From Buxus sempervirens (Eukaryota > Streptophyta > Magnoliopsida > Buxales > Buxaceae), in NCBI GenBank assembly GCA_947561395.2, contig OX387190.1:37374392-37438391 (forward strand): a DNA stretch of 64,000 nt, in the 5' to 3' direction. Under the pieces are notes generated by a model. The model did no database searches. It worked only from the letters and a program-made list of their open reading frames with translations, and had not been told where the DNA came from. The position numbers and the translations under genes are program-made. Each line of letters starts with the position of its first letter. Position 1 is the stretch's first letter. Shown here piece by piece: positions 24,031 through 36,131 of this stretch.

Positions 24031-24376
24031 AGATAAAACGACTTACCTCTTTGATGATTGTTGGCTAGTTCTCCCCTCGCCGGTGCTTCGTCTCCCCTTG
24101 CCGCTGCGTCCTCTCCAGTCGCCGACGAGGTTCAAGAAGAAAGGGTTTTGGGGGTTTCGTTAGAGAGAGAGAGAGGGAAGGGCGGGTCCTATTAAGAGAG
24201 GAGGGGTAGTTTCGGGTTTAAAACTATTTAACTTAACACCGTTTTCATTCAACTAACGGTGGGGGTAGCGATCGTTTCTTTTAGAAAACTGGAGGGTTAT
24301 AAGTGATGAGTTTCAAACCTCAGGGGTACCGCGTGTCCATTTCCCAAACCTCAGGGGGTGTTGCTGTAATTTACCC
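24031..24376 (-). repeat. Right terminal inverted repeat of the MULE
   Basis: The reverse complement of 16156-16501, with two differences seen by eye (near 24306 and 24191). Its inner end carries the same donor consensus AAGAG|GTAAGT reading toward the transposase. It is the likely promoter and leader exon of the transposase transcript. The adjoining 24377-24385 TTTTATTTT is the right copy of the target duplication. Confidence 0.9.
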
Positions 24377-24385
24377 TTTTATTTT

Positions 24386-25131
24386 TTATTTTTTCCCTGG
24401 AGGATAACCGGACGTAACAAAGAAAGGTAGTGATTATAGTATAAAAATTAAGTGCTTTTAAAAAGAACCAAATTGGGTTTCCACTGGAGCAGAAACGTAG
24501 AGAAATCTTTCAAAGGTCGGCAAGAGATTTTTGAGGATCTTTTTTAATTCGACAAAAATCATGATTAAAAAATAAAAAAAAACATTATAGTGCGCACTAA
24601 TGTTTCCTTTAGCTTCCTTTAGGAGCCGAAGCTTCTCATTTTGGCTTTAAAGAACCAAATTAAAACTCGTGCCTCTCTCTCACCAGTCACCCCATTTGTT
24701 CTTGACGTAATTTTTGGGACCAAAAATAGGCGAAAAAGATTTCCATCTCATGCGGGAATATTGGGACTTTAATGGCGCGTTGTTAAGTTTTTTATGAGGA
24801 CGTACGAGGTGTGTGAACGAACGCTCCAGAGAAAAGAAACCCTAGTGAGACAGACCTTAAACGTTGAGCCAACGAATTTGAATACCTAGTTCTTCTAGTA
24901 CTGGAAAGTGGAAACCGTCGAGTTTTAGGATTAAGAGTTTGTGAGTCTTCACGTGATCGATGACCATGTTGATTTACTCTTATATTAACTACTTTTCTAT
25001 TAATCACACACCACCATATTCTGATTGAGAATTCCAACAAAAAAAAAAAAATATTCTGATTGAGAAAAAGTAAGAACATCATTTATTCATGCAGCATCCA
25101 TGGCTTCGTATAGATTCCGAACGTTACTCTT
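24386..25131. other. Intergenic, no gene recognised
   Basis: Sequence between the MULE and the peroxidase 3' end. The last part is the peroxidase 3' UTR. Short open frames have no family match. Confidence 0.45.
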
Positions 25132-26600
<1,469 letters not shown>

Positions 26601-26650
26601 AGCTCTTGAATGAGTTGCAAAGGTGAGAGTCGATCTGAGATTATTTATGG

Positions 26651-29060
26651 GCGAAAGCTGGGGGCAGATCCAAGTAATTTGGTTGGTTAAAGCTTAGAAA
26701 ATGGAAAGCCCACTAGTTTTAGACTAATGAAATTGAAGTCAGCGATCCAAGACATGATCATCAAATGAGCAAATGGAAATATCTCTGATTAAAACCTTGT
26801 CACTTGGGAAACAAGGAAAGGGGAATGAATATGAAAATATAGAAGTCGGATGTAGTGTTTTGGGCTGGTGGGGATCTACGAAGAAAGGACATGCATTGTT
26901 AAAAAGATAAAATGCACTGAGAGAAATATATATGTATTCGGCATGTCATGACCTAATTATGAAAGAGAGAGAATGAAAAAAGCAATCCAAAATGTGATAA
27001 ACAGCACCACATGTCACTATGTCTGGTGGTTCGAACCTTCAACAAATCAAAGAGAGTTGTCATGCTGGCGGTTGTCTCCCTAGATTACATATGAATTTCA
27101 ACTAAAAACAAAAGAGTATAAAACATCAAAGGAGAGATGAATATTGTTGACTTTAACCACCAAGTCACACTCATGAATGACATGGTAAAGATAACTAGTA
27201 ATTTAACTAGTAAAAATGTTGGAAGAGAACTGTTCATTTTTGGGCCCCTCGAGTCCCTGGCAGAGAATGAAAACTCTAATTGACCTTGAGAAGGCCTGAA
27301 ATCTTACCAATTGGTCTGAGGACATCTCTAATTAATAGATTCAGAGCATGGAAAAACCCTTGAAAACCCCTCCCTCCCTGGAATGATCAAAACAATGTTG
27401 GGACTCAAATCAATAAAATCAGTTAGTTGCCAGGACTACCATTTTTGCCGAGCAAATCCAATTTCTTGGCAAATAATCTAGTCTTGGTAGAATAAATTTC
27501 ACAAATTCCGACAATATTTAGCATTTCTTTTTTTTGCCATTTTGCATTGTTCCTAATAGAATTTATTATAGAACACCATTCCAATACCATGTAAGAACAC
27601 CGTTCCTACTAAAAGCTCAAGTTAATAGTAGGGGTGAACTTTATATATTTAATATATTCCTTAAAATTTATTTGGCAAATGTAATATCATCTTGGCATAC
27701 CTATATTCGGCATATCGATGACCATTAAAGACCTTGGAATGGCCGTAGAATATTCTTGAAAACCATAATTTTATAGTTTTGGACCTCATCTAACAATTCT
27801 GTAGATTTCAACCTTGCAGAGCTTCTGACATAACCTATTATACTAAGAAGGAGACCTCATCTAAATTAATTGGCAAATCAATAATTATTTTGGATTTTCG
27901 GAGTAGTAGTTATCTCAAAGTCCAACATGCCGCCTCCTTCTTCCTCATCTTGTCCTTCTTGTTCTTGTTCTTCTTGTGCTTCTTACTATCGCAACTGGTT
28001 TTCCTCTGTCCACACTTTATCATCTTCATCTTCTTCTAACATTAGCCACCTTACAAAGCAAAGAACCTGATCGGAAGAAGATCAGGTGCCCTCTTATTGT
28101 CCAAAACGCTTTTACCAACTTATGTGTCCTTTTCTTCTGTTAATTCCTTTTATCTTCCTTCTTCTCTTACCTTTTCTCCATCTATATATCTCTTCAATTA
28201 TTTTTCATAACCAATTCACTTAGCAAACAATATGACGGAAAGAGATGGCCTCATTCTCCCGCGTTTTCCATGAAGAGGAAGCGTGATCAAGCCCCCTTTC
28301 TTTCAGTTCAAGAGTTCAAGCCATCTCCATAGGGCAGTTCAAGGAAGAGTTAACTAATTTTATCTTTTTTATTACTGGCAATGTAAGTAAGCAACCATGA
28401 CGTATGAATAACATACATGTAAGTGAAACAGTGGTATAAATCCTTCCTTAATTTTGCTTTTCCTGTTTGTTAATTCAGATTTTTCCTTTGATTTGATGTA
28501 CATTATGATTCATATATATTTTCCCTTAAATTTGTTTCTTCGAGGCTTGTAAACATATAAAAACAGGTTAATCCTAAATTTATAAGTTCTAGGGCTTCTA
28601 AACATTTTTGGCTAGAATAAGTAATTTTCAGTGAAAAAAAAAAGGATTGGAGAAGTCAAGAAGAGTTATACAATGTTATTCATAAAAGATTTAAACCCCA
28701 ACCTCAGTGCAGATATGGAGCTTCAAATATAATGTCCCCAGTCCACCCCGCAATAAGGCGATTCATAGAATATCTTGAAAGTTCGTTCTTAGCTTCCATC
28801 CGAACGCTGATAGACCGGTTGAAGGGATGACTCCAGAGCCATGTTGCGTAATGCTTTGATGGAAAGCGAAAGCTCAATTCAATTATCAGATTGATCAACT
28901 CAACAAGCCAGATGAACGTTCATAAGCAAAGCCTAGACAGAGGCCTAGCACAATAGCACATCCATGTACAAAAGAAGAATCAAAAGGAGCAGAGGAAAGT
29001 CTATAGTTAATTTATACGTTTTCTTGACCTAAAGGAGAGAGCGGGGGAAGTTTTGATCTT
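26651..29060. other. Intergenic with a TRIM LTR fragment
   Basis: 2.4 kb between the peroxidase promoter and a small unknown gene. At 27591-27665, in reverse orientation, is a piece (CACCGTTCCTACTAAAAGCT, then AATATATTCCTTAA) of the same miniature LTR family clustered at 59970-60577. Around 27925-28040 the sequence is CTT-rich without a convincing frame. No other gene, RNA or intact transposon was seen. Confidence 0.5.
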
Positions 29061-29324
29061 CTAACAGGAGTCGCAAAATAGGAACTCAAAGCAGCTCTCT
29101 GTGCAGTCGTAGAAGCAGGAACAGCTGCAAGAGAAATCCAGACAGTAATGGAAGTACTGTATAATAAAAGGGAGAAATGGTTTTAAATTAATTAGAGAAA
29201 CCGTGGAAGATGAGATGCGCATAGCGTCGTACCATTCGTCGATGATCTTATCCCGTTCATCATCAGCATCTACCTGGAAGTCTTTACCAGTAATCTCTAT
29301 CTCCTGGGTTGGCGGAGGTTCCAT
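29061..29324 (-). CDS. Small hypothetical protein, acidic with a Cys-rich C-terminus
   Basis: From the Met at 29324 (MEPPPTQEIEITGKDFQVDA, then DDERDKIIDEWYDAMRISSS) the frame runs to TAG at 29061-29063, 87 aa. The same frame is open further up to 29489, but that part is CT-rich and looks like a 5' UTR. The C-terminus (CSCSCFYDCTESCFEFLFCD) has nine Cys in the final 27 residues, suggesting metal binding or lipidation. The middle stretch (TVSLINLKPFLPFI) could instead be an intron, since a GT follows TCTTCCACG and AGs occur at TTATACAG and CTTGCAG. The shorter of these introns (about 45 bp) would be below the usual plant minimum. I do not recognise the family; the start and splicing are uncertain. 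Confidence 0.45.
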   Translation of the reverse strand: MEPPPTQEIEITGKDFQVDADDERDKIIDEWYDAMRISSSTVSLINLKPFLPFIIQYFHYCLDFSCSCSCFYDCTESCFEFLFCDSC

Positions 29325-29758
29325 CTCTCTCGATCTCTTTAATTTGTCCAAGGGAAGGGAGGATTTCAGACTAAAAACAAGTACAGAAGAGTCTGGAATC
29401 TGGAGAGAAGAGATGCCGCTGATGACAGAATAAGAACTCATGTGATCCGAAAACAGAGAGAGAGGGAAATCCTCCTCTCCTCTTTCCATTTATTCGTAAA
29501 TTTGTTAAACTTCCAAAAATGGTTCTTACTTCTTACCCTGTTCTAACACGAAATGATTCACAGAGCCATTTTTGGAAAATTTGCAGCACTCTTTCCTTAT
29601 ACATGAACTAGGAGCCATATATGGAATCTACAGATTTTGATTTTAAGCTTATATTGGCTGTTTGTAAATAAACTCCAGGCAGCAACAACTACGGATTTTG
29701 ATTTTGCAACAAAATAAACATGGCCCATGCAAGGTTTATTCCGTTAAAAAAATAGGCA
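29325..29758. other. Upstream region of the small gene and downstream flank of the tRNA
   Basis: 29325-29489 is a CT-rich (on the minus strand) probable 5' leader of the small gene. From 29490 to 29758 no gene was seen. A T-run on the minus strand (29746-29752) is the likely Pol III terminator of the tRNA. A copy of the tRNA 3' end (CATGGCCCATGCA, 29719-29731) precedes it. Confidence 0.5.
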
Positions 29759-29832
29759 TGGCCCATGCAGGTCTCGAACCTGCGACCTTCGCGTTATTAG
29801 CACGACGCTCTAACCAACTGAGCTAATAGGCC
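29759..29832 (-). tRNA. tRNA-Ile (anticodon AAU)
   Basis: The minus strand folds as a cloverleaf. The acceptor GGCCTAT pairs with ATGGGCC (one G-U), the D arm is AGCTCAGTTGGTTAGAGC, the anticodon stem TCGTG/CGCGA encloses loop CTAATAA with anticodon AAT (forward 29796-29798), and the T arm is GCAGGTTCGAGACCTGC. There is no intron, and CCA is not encoded. Box A (TAGCTCAGTTGG) and box B (GGTTCGAGACC) match Pol III promoters. A CAA motif lies about 10 bp upstream and a T7 terminator just downstream. It closely matches the plant nuclear tRNA-Ile(AAU) as I know it and should be functional. Confidence 0.97.
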
Positions 29833-30415
29833 GTGATGTTGAGGACAGAAATAATTCTTATCAAAACCTAAATTGTAAGATATTTTTTTTAACCATCTCC
29901 TAATATGACCCATGACTGATATGAGATTAATAGATATGGTCCTATTATTTAGAGTTGTATCAAGATGTTAAACGGGATGCTAAAACATTGTGTCTAATAA
30001 GATGACCGTTTAAACAATTATGTTGATGGGAGGAAACTATTTGTACGACTAAAGGGGTCTCTAGTCTATCTTATAAAAGTTACTGAAAACCATAAAAAAA
30101 GGTAGCACATTACATAAGGGCTTAGACCAGAAGATTCCCTTTCAATAGAGTTTTGTACGGGATTCTACATAACACGTTTGGGACTCTGCAAATGGATTAT
30201 TTGTCATCTTTATCTTGAGATCTGAGCAATATAGCAGAAGTTATGTTGATCAAACTTCCGCTGATTTATTTGTTTATGTGTTAGACGAGATAATCTTTAT
30301 GTGATTCACATAAATATCAAGCTTTTCCAATTATTTTAGGAAAACCTTTCACAACTACAATTCTGTTTCCTGACCAAAGCATATTCTAAAATGCGCCATT
30401 AGCCCATTAAAAGTA
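29833..30415. other. Intergenic, no gene recognised
   Basis: AT-rich DNA between the tRNA and a MITE. Its last 9 bases (30407-30415, TTAAAAGTA) are the target duplication of that element. Confidence 0.45.
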
Positions 30416-30777
30416 GGGGAAATTGGTTTTGATTTGAGTGATATTTTTTTAAAATAATTCAGATTCAGTTGATCAGTTGATAATTCATAAAGATTAAAAA
30501 TCAATGATACTTTTTTCCCTAGTCCTCGAAAGATTCACATACTTTATAAACGTTTTCTGAGTTTCTTCCAACATTGTCCTCGAAAGACTTTTAGTTACAT
30601 AAAGACTTTTAGTTACATGTGAGATTTGCAAATCTTTTTGGAAGAATTTTTAGGTAGAAAATAAAATGATATTGAATCTTAATTCTTTGATAGAAGTATC
30701 ACTAATTTCTAATTTTCAATAATTTATCGACTGAATCCGAATTATTTAGAAAAGTATCACTAAAAACCAATTTTGCC
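30416..30777. mobile_element. Mutator-type MITE (362 bp) upstream of the methyltransferase gene
   Basis: Inverted termini of about 60 bp: left GGGGAAATTGGTTTTGATTT, and right, reversed, GGCAAAATTGGTTTTTAGTG. Both continue into the shared subterminal CAGATTCAGTTGAT/CGGATTCAGTCGAT. It is flanked by the exact 9-mer TTAAAAGTA (30407-30415 and 30778-30786). An internal 19-bp direct repeat (AAAGACTTTTAGTTACATA-like) lies at about 30584-30620. No coding capacity. It ends 163 bp before the methyltransferase ATG, so it may form part of that promoter. Confidence 0.9.
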
Positions 30778-30940
30778 TTAAAAGTATGACCCAGGTTACT
30801 GACCCATGAGACAGAACAAACTCACTGCAGCGTCCGTCCATGCTAGCCAATTCCCTTTCTGCATTGTCATCGGCAATGCCTCCAACCGTTGTCTCCAAAT
30901 CTCAAGTACCATTTCGTTAACGATTTTGGTGTTCTTTCCC

Positions 30941-33589
30941 ATGGCAAATGCCTGGAGAAGAGACAGATCCTCGCGATTTCTCTTACCCAGATCAAGTCTC
31001 CTCTTCTTAACCTCAGTCTCTGCTCTCCTCATTTTCTTCTTCTTGTTCTCTGGAACCTCATACTCCAATTCTAATTTTACTCAACGGTTATATCTCAAAA
31101 CCCTGACCCTGCGTCACTCGATCCAACCATTCGACTGCTTCAAATGCCCTCAGTCTTACCCGGTTATCGCCAACATCGTTGAAGGCGTTCGCTATCCGTT
31201 CCTTTACTCACTTGCGGATCTGGGAACTCTCCCCGATAAGCCCCACAAGAACATTGTTCGAATGATGAAAGGGAAACCTTTCAGAAAACCCGATATTTCC
31301 GTTACGATTCAGGAGGTTCTCGAGAAGATGAGAGGTAATGGTAAGGATGGGCTGGTTATTGATGTCGGTGCGAATGTCGGAATGGCAACTTTTGCTGCAG
31401 CTGCTATGGGGTTTAGGGTTTTGGCCTTTGAACCGGTATTCGAGAACTTGCAGAGAATTTGTGATGGCATTTTCTTTAATCGAGTTGGGGATCGGGTTAC
31501 TTTGTTTGAGGCTGCCGCTTCAGATCGGCTTGGAAATATTACTTTCCATAAGGTATTTATTTACCTCATTGGATCTTCTTCCTTTTTCTTTTTTCTTTTT
31601 TTCGTTTCTTTGCCGTTTCATTTTATACTTGGTCGGCATTGAGATTCCTAATTTGAAATTCGGTCTGAAACATATTGTGATAATTTATAAACTCTCAGTT
31701 TTGTGAGGTACAGTGATTTTCTGTTTTGCTATAGATGAATTTCTTGTGTTGTTACATGTGGGTGCCCGTAGGAAATTGCCATAAAAATTTTTTACGAACG
31801 CCATTGGAAATTGAGAACGTGGTATGTAGTAGTAAAACGGGATATAGAAATCTTAAAAAAAAAAAAAGAATGTAGCAGATAGTTACGGAAACCAAACGTT
31901 TGGCCAGAATCTCCTCGTCTTCTTTTTATATTATAGTATAGACAGTATAGACTAGACTTAACATTAGAGGAATGGATAATGAATTTTGTTTTCGGCATTC
32001 CCGTGACAAAGAGGCCTTGAAGTGCTTGAGTGAAAAATGATTAAGTCAACTTAGGATGAAAATAAATCCATCCTCGATTGGCTTATGGATTACAGAGTGG
32101 AGAAGAAATCCCATGACATTTGAGAGTGAAATTGTGAGGTCTCAGTGTAGAAGGGGAAATCCTAGATGCAGAAACTAAGAACCTTTAGGCTGCGTCATGG
32201 ATATGTCGATAAATTTGACTTGAAATTTTCTTCTGGGGAGGGAATCATTTCATTGACAAACTGAGTTAACATTTCATTAGACCCAGAAGGTCTTAGTGCC
32301 TAAGAGGTGTTGAGCCACTGCAGTAGGCCGAAAATCAATCAGTTTGTGATATTCAAGAATACCAATCAAATGAATTCTCGAAGGTGACTATCCTCCTAAA
32401 TAAACTTTGAAGTCTTAATTTGATATAATTTAGGCTTTTTCTCTGTCATTTTCATAAATAAAATTAGGCATATTAATTCCTAATTTTATATTCCATATAT
32501 CTAGGTTTAAGTTTTTATTCATTCATTGTCTTTTTTTTTGTTTGTTTCTTTTTGATAAATGTTCAAAATTTTCTTTTCTTTGCATGAGCATATTTTTCAG
32601 ACAATAGCAAGTGCGTAGCAATTGTGATGGAAATTACCTCTAATATAATCTTGCAAATAATATCAGCTAATTAATCAGAGTCAACCACATTTGCTACTAC
32701 AATAATCGGGAGAAGGTTCTAGTTATTTACGGTATGATGCTTTGTGATTTTTGTTTTCTCAATAAGGGAAGGATGCTTCTTGATTTATCATGTCCACTTT
32801 ATGTTTTTTGCTTTATCAGCACATTTTGTGCAATGAGACAGATGTTATGTACGTCTTGAAAGTGGTGGATGTTCAAAATTTTTTTTTAATGATGGTAATT
32901 CCTTTGATCTCTCTATGAGTGGAGTTCATCAATTGAATGGTCCAGACTTGTGATTTGCAAGGCATGTATCATGGCAAGGAAATGTTCCTTCTACACTATG
33001 TTATGATGGAGCAAAATGCATTGTAGTATGAAATGGCTGTAACTTCCAATTTAGTGTCAGATTCAAATGCATCTCTTGTGTTCATTTTAATTTTATCTGT
33101 CTCATTTATTACTCTAATTTCGGATTATATTTCATAAGTTGTAGTTCAGTTTCTGAAAATGATCCATACAATGAGGTTTATATGTTTTCATCTGCTATGT
33201 CACTCATGTTTTCTTTCTACTTTTACCAGTTGGTTGGTCGGCTTGACAACAGTGCTGTCTCTGCCACTGGTGCAAAGTTGGCATTCAAGTCCAATGAAGA
33301 GATAGAGCTTCAGGTAAAATCCACCCCTCTGGATCAGGTGATCCCAGACTCAGAGCGTGTGTTTCTACTCAAGATTGATGTTCAAGGCTGGGAATATCAT
33401 GTGTTAAAGGGAGCTGCAAAGTTGTTATCAAGAAAAGTAGGTGAAGCCCCTTACGTAATCTATGAGGAAGATGAACGGTTGTTACAAGCCAGCAACAGCA
33501 GTACCAAAGAGATAAGGAGTTTTCTTAGTACTGTGGGTTACCATCACTGCATCCAGCATGGGACAGATGCCCACTGCACTAAGGAATAG
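30941..33589 (+). CDS. FkbM-type SAM-dependent methyltransferase, Golgi/ER membrane-anchored
   Basis: Exons 30941-31552 and 33230-33589 (GT-AG, phase 0) give 323 aa. The ATG chosen (MANAWRRDRSSRFL) gives a short basic cytosolic tail followed by a signal anchor (about residues 19-38, LFLTSVSALLIFFFLFSG), the type II topology of Golgi proteins. The frame is open 45 codons upstream, but that part is not family-like. The SAM-binding motif I is GLVIDVGANVGMATF (about 137-151), followed by VLAFEPVFENL, with the acidic residue of motif II. In exon 2, FLLKIDVQGWEYHVLKGA is the FkbM hallmark (KIDVQG.E). In bacteria FkbM domains are O-methyltransferases; plant members are Golgi proteins of mostly unknown substrate. 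Intron 1 is 1.7 kb and AT-rich. The gene appears intact. Confidence 0.88.
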
Positions 33590-36131
33590 TGTCTGTCCTT
33601 GACTATGGAACATGAAAACAGAACACAAACAGATCTCTACATTATGAGTGCAGCCTCTCTTTATTCCAAGTAATGATAAGTATTGGGTAATTTGGGTCGC
33701 ATGACACGATGTTTGTACAAGATTTGAGGCATGGGATGCTGGAAATTCTTCCTTTGGAACCCTGCATGGGGGATTGAAAATTCAGAAGTGGTTTCAGATT
33801 TCGTCTTTTCACCAAGTTCAAATTGACTGATTCAGGTACCAGACTTTTCCTGGATCTGGGATTGAAGAAGACGTTTTGAAGATTGTGGAGGATGCTTAGG
33901 CAAGCATCAGTCGCACAGAATTCTTTTTTCCTTTCATTGCCGTTGATAGTGATATATTTGTGGTGTGGTTTACTGGTTAGAGCCTTAGAGGTATGGTTCC
34001 TTTACTTAACAGAATTATGATTTCTGACTTGTATTTGGGAATCAGGACCATAATTTTGGATTAAATTCAATTAAGGTACAGATTTCTTTTTTGTCGCCAT
34101 TCATCACTAATGATGCTATTATTGAATTTCCTTTTCGTTAAACATTGAATTGAGCCAAAAATAAAAATGAGGAAGAAAAGAATTTGGTCAGCATGTTTCC
34201 TCCAGTTACAATTTGTGAACAGACTCGGTGAGGATGAAGGTGGAAGTGGGAGGGAGCACACAGAAAGTCGGACTCCATAATTTAGCTTAAACATGTGTAT
34301 TTTAATCTCCAATTCCTCATCTATACCTAGCTCATCATAATTCTTTCTTTCTCTCATTGTAATATGTGTTCTTGGACAAGGTAGTGTTGCTTGAGGTTGA
34401 AAATCCTGTCCTGTACTATTGTTTTCTTGAAGTTCAATTTGAAAAATTGGAGCAGCCGTTGGCACAAATTTCTTCTTCCGAAGAAGTATCTGATTACAGA
34501 AAATCTTCTTGACGCACATGGTTGCGGTCAGAATTCTATCCCTAAAACAAATTGGAACCCTTTTTAAATTTAGACGCTATCACATAATAGCATATTAGGA
34601 GCCAAACTTTATCTATTAACAACTTAAATTCCTAATACAACTCAAACAAGTTAACTAAAAATAAAAGGAGATAGATATAACATAAAGAAAGTACCTTGTA
34701 GATAGTGCTGTAAGCAAGGTTTTGAGTTTTGGTGCCCCGAAAAAATCAGCACACCAGAAACTCTCGATAAATCAAGAAGGCAAAAACTGGTTTAAAATTT
34801 TGATTTTTTTTTATTCTGTCGAAATTTTGCCGGCACGCTACTAAAATCACAACTGAAAACTTAAAAGAAAAATCAAATTTTCCTCTATTTATCGCGTGTT
34901 TCGTTTGTTTTGGCTTGTTTCGTTGACACACCGCAAAAAATCGCAGGATTTGCAAATAAGCAATTTCCCCTTGTCAAAACGCATCAATACTTTAAAAAAA
35001 AAACGACACCATGACTGTAAGTAGGGCAGGTTGGGCTGGGTTTGATGAGTTCGGGCTCAACCCAATCTAAAATCAATTGGCCCAAATTCACCTTGGCCCA
35101 CTCTAAACCCAAATTGCTTGAACCCGAACCCAACCCTACAATTATTTCTCAAGTTCGGGTTGGGTTCGGGTTGGCCTAAATTAATGGGATCTATCAAGGA
35201 TCTAATGAAATATAATAGCAAGACAACAAATATATAATTTTTTTAGTATAGGAAAGCAAAAAATTGAGTTTTTGAATTATAAAATTTCTAAGATTTATTG
35301 ACAAAATTATAAGACAACACATTTAACATTATGAAAGAAATATTTACTGAAAATGTGGTCCTTTGTAAATCTCAAATTATTATCCATACAATGGTCAACA
35401 TTATCAACTTTCCTAAATCTTGAAAAGGTTCTAGGTTCGAAATACTCAATTCTATAGAATCTTATCTATTGAGGAATTGATTGGAAAAATAGAAAAGAAT
35501 GGCTTGGAGTTTGAAAGAACTTAGGAAGAAGATAAGGTTTGCAGTCAGTCATTTAACCTTGGCTTTATATAGTTCGAGCTTTTGGGTTTTTCGGGCTATG
35601 AGCTGCAAACCCAAGCCCAACCCAAACTCAAGTTCAGGCCTAAAATCAAGCCCAACCTAAACCCAAAATAAAACCTTAGATCAGGCTATTATTCGGTTGG
35701 GTTGGGCGAACTTAGGGTGGGTTAGGCAAAACTTACAGCTCTACTTGTAGGGCGCCAATTCCTATCCAATCCGAATCCACTACATGAAAAATAAAATGTA
35801 AAAGGCCCAACTTAATCCGAATAGGAAGTCCTCTCTTGAATCTTGATTCAGCACTTCATTACATAATAATCTATAGATCCATTGTCCATATCTTGACGGT
35901 TTTAATGAGAGCAAATGTCAAATGATTGTATGAATCATGATTAATTTAAGCTGCTTATTGTTTAAGCACGATTAATATAATATGCACAAGTCAACTGAAA
36001 TAAGCTGGAATCGGTGATGATTAATAATTTAAGCTGCTTACAATGTAAGCACTGTAAATCAAATTTCAAATCAAAAGTCTCAAGACTCAACGGCCCTCAC
36101 AATTGCATATTTATAGAGCGAGGTTGCAGAT
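33590..36131. other. Intergenic, with one dispersed repeat
   Basis: Methyltransferase 3' UTR, then AT-rich DNA. The minus-strand frame near 34067-34519 shows no family features. A transposon-like repeat occupies about 35017-35752 (separate entry). Around 35935-36060 the phrase TTTAAGCTGCTTA occurs twice. Confidence 0.45.
35017..35752. repeat. Dispersed repeat, hAT-like non-autonomous family (copy 1)
   Basis: Begins GTAAGTAGGGCAGGTTGGGC and ends ACAGCTCTACTTGTAG. A second copy with the same ends and the same internal phrase (AGTTCGGGCTCAACCCAATC) lies at 41270-42034. The ends are enriched in GGGTTGGG/CCCAACC words, with short imperfect terminal inversion (AGTAGGGC versus AGTAGAGC). No clear target duplication, so the superfamily is only suggested. 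Confidence 0.6.

Larger units (their letters stand above)
16156..24376. mobile_element. 8.2-kb Mutator-like element with intact transposase, GRF zinc-finger gene and captured host fragments
   Basis: Bounded by 346-bp terminal inverted repeats (16156-16501 and 24031-24376) that differ at only two bases by eye, and flanked by the 9-bp duplication TTTTATTTT (16147-16155 and 24377-24385). Inside, a spliced tandem GRF zinc-finger gene (+) and a kinase fragment (+) lie on the left. A MuDR-type transposase (-), a PPR fragment (-) and possibly a further captured exon pair (-) lie on the right and centre. The two main genes converge, as mudrA and mudrB do in maize MuDR. The near-identical TIRs, exact target duplication and open transposase indicate a recent and potentially autonomous insertion. 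The captured fragments make it resemble a Pack-MULE that still encodes its own transposase. Confidence 0.95.

Noticed and set aside
34067-34519. 150-aa minus-strand frame
   Set aside because: Low-complexity composition and no recognisable motif; likely chance.
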